This document shows positions 15,401-27,400 of a stretch of DNA of 64,000 bases, piece after piece (positions within the stretch are counted from its first letter, which is position 1; every line of letters begins with the position of its first letter). Origin of the DNA: Athripsodes cinereus (lineage: Eukaryota > Arthropoda > Insecta > Trichoptera > Leptoceridae); the NCBI GenBank assembly GCA_947579605.1, contig OX388310.1, forward strand, positions 6,571,557-6,635,556, written 5' to 3'. Under the pieces are notes generated by a model. The model made no database searches, was not told the DNA's origin, and was given only the letters and a program-made list of their open reading frames with translations. Position numbers and translations under genes: made by a program.

Positions 15401-18400
15401 GAGGTCGTACAAAGAGTAATTTTATATCACCAAGCGTTATAAGGCTTTAAACTACCAATACCACATATGAATAAATTTCCATTTTTTTTAGTTTTATGGA
15501 TGTGTTTTAGTAGATAATATTTTGATAGTGTTTTTTTTATTTTTTTATTATTTTGTTATATTGTAACAATGTAACTCACTTCAAAACACGAGATTATCTC
15601 TTTTTGAAGTTGAGTTTATATGTATTTGTTAACTATGAAAAAAATGTGCAAAAAAATTGATAAAATGAATAAATAAGAAAAATATCTTTAATTAGGCAAT
15701 CTACCACAAAGGAGTAATTTTTGAACTCGTATAAACATATTTGAATGTGAATAGACTCAAATATTTACATGGAAAGAATTACAGTCCTACCCACATACAT
15801 AGGTACATTTAACATGGTACATGTGGTAGGTGGTACATGTGGTACATGATATTATTAATTGGAGCTTTATTACTAAGAAGCTTATATGGTATTACGCCTC
15901 GTTCTCTGGTAATATCTATTTACCCACATACCACACCTTGTACCTACGTTTCCATCATACTCGCACCAACGAATATTATTACTCTCAATAATTATTATAC
16001 AGTCACACAGAAATGAAAATACCACAATACAATTCTGAATGTCGACCACAGGGATAGAATGTCGATGTTTATCCACAATTCCACATTGACATACAATTTT
16101 AACATAGCGCTGTTGTCCTCGTAAGGCCCTCTTTGATGGTATATTTAACTATATATGTAAAAACGCATTATATTGATGAAAAACCGTTCAACGGTATTAA
16201 AAGTAATCAGACGAGATTAACTGAATAAAATATTTATATATCCGCATCGTAAAATCCCTCATGTCGCAGTATATGTTGTGCTTTATCCACCTACAAACAG
16301 AAGAAACATTCTTAAAGAATTCCTTGTGGTGTAGGCAGTTCGATTATTCAATAGTATTGCCCCGATTTTTTTTAACATTTTAACGTTACGTATTTGTAAG
16401 TATAGTGGAAACATTGTTCTGAGTGTTTTGTTTTCTCTGGGATTGCATTGACCAAAACCTCTAATGGTCCTTATAACATAATATAACATGCATAGACAAT
16501 TCACACAGATCGAGCCAGTCCCAAACTAAGACATGAATGTTGTATAATAGGTACTAACGCGACAATACACATATATAATACACTATACACCTAACACTCA
16601 GACCCAGGACAATTTGAAAAAGGTCATTCTTCATTTTGCCCTGAATGAGAATCGAACTCGTAATCTTGTGACTCAAAGACAAGATCGTTACCTATGCGTC
16701 ACACTGGCAGTAGTGTGATGCTTTGCAACATTTTTCTGCAGAACACAGAATAGAAAAAAACTTTCGCCGACAACCACACTTATAGAACATGTTATGATGG
16801 AATAGAATAGAATAGAAGTTTGATATTGAGTGATGTTTAACTAAAAAATTACTCCGAAGTTCATTGCATTATAATCCAGTCCACCGGGCTGATAACAGAA
16901 GAGAAGAGCGCAAGATTGTCTTTGAGGAACTGTCCAAAGATAACGACTTCCAGAATTAGAGAAACGACCCAAGAGAAAGAGAGAGAACAGTATAAAGAGA
17001 TACCTGCATTATGTTAGATTTCCTACACTCCACTTTTATTTAGACGATAAAACTAGGACATATAAGGTACTGAAACGCTAATAAAGAAATAAAACCTTCG
17101 CTATAAACTTTATAATACGAGTAATTATTTCGCATCTACATAGATAGTACTTTGTAATAAATAACGCAAAGACGCTAATAAGTGGTAAAGAGTATAGCCC
17201 TAGGAATAAATTATAAGATTCTCGTACTTTGTTTCTACCTGAACTACCGAACAGACGTGATTCTATGAATCTAACCACTGTGCGTTTATATAAAAAGTAA
17301 TATTAAACTAACAATATGGTCATTGTTCGAAGATAATTATAATATTTGTTCATTGCCAGATAAATTTCTTCTACAGCGCACTGTTATTCCTATGACAAAA
17401 AAAAAACAGAGCATTGGGAATTCTTTAAGAACAGATGACACAACTGTCATAAAAATGTTCAGAATAGAGAAAGTTTGTTTATAGTCTATGCTCTAGAGAA
17501 AAATGTTTCTAGGAGAGTAAGAGAAAGAAGAACATATAAAAATGTGTTTTCTCGGTTTTCTAGCATAGTTAAGAAAAATATTTTATAGAATGTTCGTCGT
17601 TAGCTTGGAGGTAGAGCCTCGGCCTCGTGCACATGAGGTCCGTGGTTCGATCCCAGGTGCCGGAAAACTCCCCTTTCACGACACAAGCTTTTCACTTACT
17701 GTGAAAGGTGTATAAGGTTGTATTTGGGTTTATAACAAAACCCAGATATATCTTTTTTAAAAACAAAAAAAAATGTGCTTAAAACAGCAGGGTTTCTCTT
17801 GACTTAATCTAAATACGAACTTAATCTCGTCTTGATCTTGCGTCTAAGATGCGCGAAGCGACTATAGTCAAAAATACGTGCAAACCAATCTCACGGTAAC
17901 GTTAGCGCGGTATTTTTTACTATAATCCCTTCGCGCATCGTAGGATTAAAATCAAAACAAGTTTGAGATCGTATTTAGATTGTCGAGAGTAGCCCTATAG
18001 TTTTGTTTCTAATGAAAATATAGATAAACATGAGACAATTGTAGTGATATCGCATTTAATATTATTTTTGTATATTTTCGCCAATTCTGGGAGCTTTCAT
18101 GATGGTGTAGGTAGGGTGTAAGTTTTCAATTCCTAAAATGTCAATACCGTGCTTTAAAAATAATTAGAGATATATTTTCAAATACCCGTATTTTACAAGA
18201 CACTGAAAAAATTACAGAAAAAGATGGGAGCCCTTTTTTATGGAAATTCCATGGAATAAGGAAGTCAGTTAAAATAATATAGTAATATTGAATGTTTTCA
18301 CTTTCAGACAGTGTCTTAAAACGGGGTTTGATCTCGACTTATTCAAAATCAATGCAAAGCGTTTAATTATTACTATTATTAATACACTGAGTATGCAAAT

Positions 18401-21400
18401 AACAGTCTTATTGGTGTTCTTATTAACCTTCTAATAGTTTAACAGCTGTGCGTGATATTACTATGTGTCGGGAAAACTTTTAGCGATTTCTATATTATAC
18501 CAATACACACACCAACAATATTCCTTGAAAACTTTGTGTAATCTACATATACGAAATAATAAAATTTTAATTGTTTGAACTTTACAACTGGGTAACTAAT
18601 GAACTTTGCAAGATTCTAAAGATGCGGACTACGCGTTTTAAGAAAGTGGGCATATTGATTTTGTGTAATTATCAAATAGAAAATTGACATTATGTACCGG
18701 CAAACTCTGCGGGAATGTATCAAAAATATTACAGATCTGAGAGATCTGTGAAATTTGAGGTATATTAAGATGGGGTAAGAATGGCAAAGATTCTGGTACT
18801 AATACATTCAAAAGAGGAAAAGTACCAAAATCCCTGAGGGATGATGCAATGCCCACCAGAAAGACTCCCAACACTGTATCTAACCGAAGATTAAAAATAA
18901 AATAAAAAATTACAGTATTCGAATTCCTCAAGAAATACCAGTTTCATGTAAAAATCTTTTACTGAAAATAATCTTAATTTGAGGTTATTCTAATTTAAAA
19001 ATCAATCCATGGAATATTTAAAGGATACGTCAAAATATATCAGTGAATTGAAAAAAAAACAGCATGATTCATTTAAGAAAGATTTTCCCCAGTGAATTCT
19101 TCCATTTGACAATATTTACAAAAGGAGAAGAAGCTCATCCATACCAGTCTCTGAACGCTGTAGTGCACTTCTCTCGAATAGACTACCATCAATGGAGTGC
19201 GTTCAAAAGATTTGGCATGTGTAGAATCTTGTAGAAATTGAATCGAATAGATGGAAATCCCCATTTCTAAGCGGTGGGTAGGACTCCTTCAATTTTACTT
19301 AAAAAAATTAATGAATTTGGCAACGGAAAGAATGTTTTTAATCTCTTTTCTTTATCATATTTACAGATGTAGGAAAAGAAACAATGAACATTCGTTCGTT
19401 CATTCGGAAGATACAGACACGGCCATTTACAACTGCTCAATCTTTCATACCACATTCGTTCCTTTTAAATCTATTTATCTTCTTCACCTATCCAGTAATC
19501 AGACTTTGTTGTATAGGTACTGTGGCAAAAACAAAATACACAGAAAATAGATGCGAATTAGGAAATTAATTTGTAGTAGCTTAAGTTTACTATCACGTGA
19601 GCAAGATTCAAGATTCTAGATTCTTATTGTGAAATGTAAATTAATGGTGTAACTCAAGACAAATGATAGTACCACTAACTGTGTAATGGTATTGGGAAGT
19701 GTCGCAGAATTACTACAATACAAGGACAGCATTACAGACTGACCGAAAATTTCGGTTAGTTTCGACCGAAGAAAAATGTTTTAACTATGGGTTAGACTCA
19801 ATCTATGCCCTAAATAAAACATTTTTTGCGATTAAACCCATTTTTTTTTTGTTTTTTATTATTTCCCTGATGTCGTAGAATGACTGGAGATATTTTATTT
19901 GAATTCAACCTTAACGGTATGAAATATTAAAATCCATGGTTAGTTTACCCTAGGTATACCTAATTTTTATCCCATCATTACTGTACCGTAGGTAGAAATT
20001 GTACATCAATAACAATCTGTTAGTTCTTAATCTTGAAAACCTCTTCAATTTAGGTTGAACTGATGTTAAGAATTCAAAAAATTTAATGCCGTGATGGCCT
20101 CTAGGTATGATTTGGATTTATTTCCAATCCAGATATATTATTAAGAAAAATTTTCAGCCAAAGTTCCGTTTTCGTCGAACACTAAAATTAAAAACAATTC
20201 GATTCAACTGTCTTGTCTAACACGTGATTTGTGAACTTGTACAAGTGTCTATACATTTCTTTACCAAAGAGTGTCGCGTGGTTTTCAACTTGACACATAG
20301 CGTGATATACCATGATGGATATTTATCAAACACACACTATCACTATTAAATACGTACATAGGTATATATTACAATAGGTCTCTACAATGGTATACCCACT
20401 GCTGGGACGGCTGCCCCTGCCTTCCCTTCTATAAGTCACAAAATATTATTAAAGTAAGCTAAAATAGTACTAAAGTACAATATAATAGAAAATAATCGAT
20501 AATTTATAAAAAATGTGATTAAAAATTAATATTTGTTCACCTGCAAAATGGTATTTTAGACTGTGACCATGTACTTTATAAAGTTTTAGGACTTTAACTA
20601 AATAACAATTAAATCAGGTACAGTAGGGTTACTCTTGACAAAATCTAAATACGATCTTAATCTTAATCATACGACGCGCGAAGTGACTATTGGCCAAAAA
20701 TACGCGCGTACCGATCGCGTGGTAGTGGTAGCTCGGTGTTTTTGACCATAGTCACTTCGTGCGTCGTATGATCAAGATCAAGACTAGATTAAGATCGTAT
20801 TTAGATTGTGTCAAGAGTAACCCTGCAGATTTTAAAAAACTGACGCCAATTTTCTCCGACTCAATAAATACTAGATAAATGGGTTAGTTGATAGATATCG
20901 CGCTTTTGCGATAAACTGACCCGTTGCACAATTTTTCTTGTTCGGTAATAATGTTGTCATGCTCTTTTCTACTGTTTTCTTTATCTACCTTTTGTCTATT
21001 TTTTATTTATTTTTCTATTTTTTTGTGCATTAAAGATTCTTACTATTATAAATTGACATCTCAAACTTACATACTCGTACACTGGATAAAACGGGTTTTC
21101 AAATTTCTATTTCCCCGTACCGCTACATATATTTTTCAAGACCCAGTGTACACTAAGTAAAACAAGCTATAATTAACTAGGTAGAGCAATAGAAGTAGAG
21201 ACTGCCCACTCCAGAAAAATTTGTGAGTACGCCCATGGCTCTACAATATCAACTATCCGTGTTAAACTAACTTTTAAAGGTTTCGATTGATTTATTGGTA
21301 AATACCCTATACACGCTCTTTTAGAAGTAGCTAGACAAACTACTGTTGTTCACAATTTATATTTACAAAAGCATGCTGCGTAAAATGAAAGTGTATATAT

Positions 21401-24400
21401 ATATCGTTAAAAAATAAAATATTCACGAATCAGTATTAATACCAGTACCTAAATGCTTTTACAAAATTAAACTACAAATTAAAATGTAATTTTTTAAATA
21501 TAATATTGCATAAAATACAGGTATGTTAAGATTGTATCAACTGTAGGTTTCTTAAAATGTAAAACCAATTTGATAATCTCAATTGGAAAACCATATTTAT
21601 ACAATGCCGAAATACTGTGTCAAACACTATTGAAAAAGGTGAAAAAAGCGTCCCAATGCTTACGAATTGGCCTTGGCTGGCTTAAGTGATTACTTTAGAT
21701 GTCTGTGATTATGAGGTTGCTTCTGTCAATTTTCATTTGGTAGACCTTCTTTGTGCGCGGAAGTAAGAGAGTCGGATTTGGTGAACGTCTATGTACACGT
21801 TAAGTGATGATTTCAGCCTAGAGCCGATTCGTGAGCGTTGGGGCACCTTTTTCACTTCTTCCAATCAATCACCCACAATGCATTTTATTTATTCTCCAAT
21901 TGGATTTATCATTGGTGTTGTTACGTGTAGGTGCGTTATACGCAACCAAAAAAATATATTTCTCATATAAACTTTTATAATATAATAGACAACATTATGT
22001 CTACTTAAATTTTTGTAACTACAAAAGCTATGAAGCAGCTTTATTTATCTAGGTAAATATTAAGGTAAATTCTTTTTTCGTACATAGCCAAAGTTGGATT
22101 ATATCAATTTTGTCATTCTAAACAATAAGTTCGATAATTCTTTTTAAAGCGCAATATAGACATCAAATAATAAAAAAAAAAAACATTTCGTAAACCTTTA
22201 TTGTCGAATAAGATTTTACTATGATTTGTATTCCATGTTACACAGCAGTCCGACGCATCGAAGGGTAGAATAAAAAAATAATCTAAAGGGGCATTCAGAC
22301 TTGTGACTTTGAGTGATCGCTCAGGATGGAACATCAAAGTGAAAATTGTGAACGGATGTTTCATCCTCAATGGTCACTTTGTGGAATGACGGATGAAAGT
22401 GATGACTCACACGAATTATTTTTTATGAAAACTCCTTTCACTGAAACGATCATTAAATTCAAGTTTATTCATAATTATTTGTCCCTATTCTCTATGAATT
22501 AGTATCGAATCTCAGAGTCATAAACAAGGCAGACGCGTTGTTGTATGCTTACGGTAATTTTGTTAATATTTTTTTCTAATAACTATGTATTATTTTTCGT
22601 TTATTTATTTTGCGAAAATAGGTTAAATCACAAAAACATGGCACTAGGATACTAAAACTAATAGGATGAAGAATGGAAACAGACGTGTTCACTTTAATTG
22701 AATAGTTTCGATCCTTTCACTATATCCAAAATGAAACAATGTGAATGCCTCTTAAGATTGTTAACTTAACAAAGCCAATATTATATTTTCGTTAACTTAA
22801 CAAGCCCTTAACGAAAATATAATATGATCAGCTTATAAAAACTGTATATAAATAACGATTAGTATATTAGAGCAAGCAACAATATAATAAACTACTACTA
22901 CTACTACTATACCATCACGGCATATCCCACAAGTGGGGTAGCCAGCAGACCAGCTGCATGTAAGAAACATGCAAACTGTCCTCTTCACTTCATCAATTTA
23001 TATTGTATGGACTAAAAATTCAAAGAAAAAATTGGTAATGCGACCCAACTGAAATTGGTGTGGCTAAACTTGATGGACATTGATAATTATTATTTTTCAT
23101 TTTAGGGATTCTTTTACGGCTTCCTAGGTATATTAGATGTGCAAAAGTTAAGCAGAAAAGAGATCGTTAGAGTATTAATGTTTTGGAATAAAACAGCATA
23201 TTATTATGGAACATGTTTTCTGAAGAAAAAAAAATACTGCCTACTCTTTTCTGTAAATTTTCAAGTATCCTTGAAAAGACAAGTATTCGTGAAGCATCCT
23301 GCATGAAGCATTTAACATAATATACAATTCAGCGATAACGTATTCCACCCATCTTGAGTGTCTTAACTTTTTATTGACACGGATAGGATAGAGTGTACAT
23401 ATTTTATTACATGCCGTTGGTCTTCTGGCCACCCCACTTATGGAAAATGCCGTAATGGTATGAATGAATGAACTTATTGAAGGTACATGGTAACTGCATG
23501 TCGAAAATCGTTAAAATGTATTTTCAGCCGTATTAATCAAGTGTTTTAGCCTAATTAATTTTCCACGAGTTCAATAGAAAGCTATCGCGCTGCCACGTCT
23601 ATAACAATATTTTGTCAGCTGTTTCACCGAAAGCTACGAATAATAAAGACGGCTCAAAAACTCGTTAACTTCTACAAAAACTAACAGTCAGCGGTCTCCC
23701 TCACAATAATAATTTTAAACACATTAGCTACACAAAAACTACACGCGGTGTAATGTGTTATGGATGGTAAACAAGTAACAATAACGGGTACAAAAACCTT
23801 TCAATATATTTTTTCAGCTTTCACAATATCGTGTGGCATAACCGATGAAAGAAAATGCGTGATGACATTGTGTTTGGTAGTAATTAGGTATGGTTGGTTA
23901 CACAAACAGAAATATTGCTTGAATACAAACTAGGTCTAAACAAAACGTATATTATTTATGATTCCGTGAAGTGCTTCATCTTACAACACGAATCGTTTCT
24001 GCAGAACTTGTGTACTTAGTTAATATTTATTTATATAAATAATTACAAAATTATATAAAAATTAACTTTCACAACGTTGTCACCGACAACATAGAATCTC
24101 TAATATTTATATATTAAAACAATAAATGGCGTGAGCCTTTTACATGATAAATCACTAATCAATACAACATACACACAAAAGAAATTTCAATCAAAACAAT
24201 CAACATAAATTTGCACATTAAAAAAAAGGATTCAAAAGAAACAAGTAGGTAAATACTTTTGTACAAACAACAATACTATAAATGCACACAAACCTGACCT
24301 ATGTATACATTGTCAATTATTGTACAGTTTATACCAGTTTAAATGTCATAATATGGTAGACATTATCTCTTTAAATTTCGTGTCAATATTTCCCAAAAAT

Positions 24401-27400
24401 GATGTACATAAAAGAAACTAGCCTTTCTTCCACATTTCGAGGAAAAATTTGAGTGTTTGAATGAAAACGTATAAACCGTAGGTATTCAAATGTGAAACTA
24501 CTTAGTTATTCTAGCTGAAAATCATTTTACCTAGGTGTTTTGTCCCTGGCTTTTCCCTGGCACGTACAGTAATTAATGCACGTACATTAATGCTCTTTTT
24601 ACATTTGTTTCATATTCTGAATGGTTTATACTATTTCAGATACAAGATCCTGTGGAGTCCCCGACAAAGAATAGATATCCCGATTAATTCTGAAAATTTT
24701 CGAATGTCCTGTTTTTTATAGTTGTTGATAAATTGTTAATTGCTTAACAAGGCATATTAATTATTCAATTTACTATTATATTATTTAAATTATATTATAC
24801 AGTAACAATTAACATATTTATTGATTTTGTTTTCACTTAATGAGTAAAAACTCCATTATTAAATTAAAAAATATTAAAAGTAAAAATACTTTAGAGTTTT
24901 AAATTTATTTATTCACCAGTAACATATGTTTCGGGTTACCGGCCCATATTCATACAGTATGAATATGGGCCTGTAACCCGAAACATATGTTACTGGTGAA
25001 TACATAAATTTAAAACTCTAAAGTATTTTTACTTTTAATATTTTTTAATTTAACATATTTATTCCCGACAGCGGACACACAGGTGTTGTTTACTTCTAAA
25101 GCTATTTTTATTCTGCGAGGCCATTGACCGCGCTGTCCTTGTTTTGCACTTGCTTCTATATTCGCATCTCGTTCTGGCTTACGGACGGGCGTTGTTTCGG
25201 CTATTTGAATTATTTTAAAGCTATTTTTTCTAATAATTTTCCATATGAATCTATAACGTTAAATACTGTGAAATATAAGCATAATTCACTCGATTACGAG
25301 TACTTTGCCACAAAGCAAAGGAAGGATGGTATAGTGGTAATAATAGTTCATGTTTTGTGCATATAAATTCATCAAAACCTTGTCATAAAGCTATCGATAG
25401 GAATGGCATTTAGGATATTGTTCGATAATATAAAATTGTATTATTTACTGCTGTTCAGCATTCCCAATATATAGAGTTAAAGCACGCAATGACAGAACAA
25501 AATCAGTATATTAAATTGCATACGAAACCTTGAATATGATGGGTAATACTGAAAGACATAAAACATGTTTATAACGTCTCATTGATTGTACGTTAATTTT
25601 TTTATCACAGGTAAAATCACATTGATGTTACTTATAATATCTACCCCAGTGATATGTAATACCTAGATTTGCAATATGAATCTCAAACATGTACCATCAA
25701 TAAAATCTCGTTGCGGTCCTTGGTGCCGCAATTTTTAGTTTGAAAAAAAGCGACACACATATAAATTGTTTGTAGATAACAAGAGATAGACAATATGAGA
25801 ATGGGGATTATTACAGACGACAAAGGCCGGTAGATAGAGATGAATATATACATAAGAAAAGAGATGAATATATATTACTCAGGTATTGTACCTCGACGGG
25901 TGGGTACACATTTTTAGAGAATATTTGTATGACATTGCGAATCTAGTTGTAACATATCGCTGATCTACCCACATATCAGTTGTGTTTCGGCTAAAAACAA
26001 TACTTCGTCATGAATTCCCATTTTTCAGCATGGCCGTTTAAAGCATAGATTAATAAGTATACTAAATAAAGTTTCTCAACACAATAATATTTTTTCTCAC
26101 GTGTTTGTCAACACAAAGTTGCCATCAAAATTATAGTGTTTGTTCAGAAATCGGCACGTAGCGTAATTGAGCAGTCTGCCTCTGAAATAACAGTTACTAT
26201 TTCGGACATGAAGCTGTTTGTTTGCTATCTTTTTGATCGGGGGTAGGAGACAATTTAACTCTGTATTCCCGAGAAATTTACAAGCTGATTTTACGTAAAA
26301 AAAAATAAGTAAAATAATTTTTGATACTCACATCTAAATACGTCGTAGATTAGTGCGTAAACCCTTCTCATTTCCTGATCATCTTCAAAGTTAACAGGTA
26401 GAGGAGGTTGCTCCAGAAGTCTCGCTGCTTTAGCCACATCTCTAGGACCCCAAGGAGGACCACAATAACTAGACGCATTCTGTATTGGACTAGAAAAAGT
26501 GGAAGATGACACTGAATCGGCTGTTAGTGTATTGGATCCAGGAACAGAAGTTGCTCTTAGTGTGTCAACTACTCCAGCGAAACCTCTAGGGAGGGTTCCA
26601 CTAGTTAGTGATGGATTTCTTGAGTTGTATGAGGTCTTCATACTTGGACGACGAGAGCTATCTGCTTCTATGAGAGTTGTCCAAGGATCTGTTGTACTAT
26701 CAGCCCTGGACCATCGTCGAGCGGTACGAAGTTTGTCCAAAGCAGATACCTCTGTTTCAGTCTGACTAAAAAATAATAGAATTTTTTACATTAGATTTTA
26801 CTTGCCTCTTTCTCATTTGCCTTAATTTTCTAAAATAAAGTTGTTTATGAGGACCATTTTACTATATACATTAGAAAGGCCAACAAATTTGGTGATATGG
26901 CCAGTATTTGAGTTTACTAGCCAAGTTAGTGTAAGATTGAACATGAAAAAAGAAAAATATAGCGATTTGATAGAAGAGGGCATAATCTCTCGACAAATAT
27001 AATTATATTATTGTCCTGTGTTCTAATTTTCTGTCCTCGGCACAAAGGACCGAAGGAGCCATGGTCTGCTACTTTATTTTGTATGTTCATATCATTGCAA
27101 TTCTTCTACTAAGTCTCTGACCCGCCGTGGATCCTTAACGCAGTGATTTTTCTCTATATTTTATTTTTTAGGTTCTATCATCATAAATATACTATGTGAC
27201 CATTAAAAATAATCAGATCAAGTTTAAGTATCTAACACTTTACACGTGTTCCTATATAAATTTATGCCTAAATCACTCGCAAACGAGTGGATGGCCTTGA
27301 GAAGAATAGAATATAAATTTATGCAAACTCGTGAATATCTTCCATAATTATTTAGAAATATGGTTAAACAATAAAATTATATGGGCACATAACTCTGAAA

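Larger units (their letters stand above)
10087..26331 (-). other. NSUN7: NSUN7 intron 2, 16.2 kb
   Basis: The donor GTGAGT is at 26331 and the acceptor TTTCAG at 10087. Identified contents are listed separately: SINE-like repeats, tRNA-derived SINEs, a LINE scrap, several MITEs and a long palindrome. No exon-like conserved frame is seen inside. Apart from the listed repeats, 10090-11200, 12250-13230, 15200-16600, 18000-20600, 20830-21630 and 25060-26330 show only AT-rich sequence with nothing recognisable. Confidence 0.75.

Noticed and set aside
17588..17660. Genuine tRNA gene
   Set aside because: A- and B-boxes are present, but the acceptor stem does not pair, and the sequence continues into a repeat body found elsewhere in the window.
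18638..18931. 97-codon minus frame
   Set aside because: No recognisable motif, splice sites or supporting neighbours; length is within chance for this composition.
26499..26765. Plus-strand 88-codon frame
   Set aside because: Antisense of NSUN7 exon 2.
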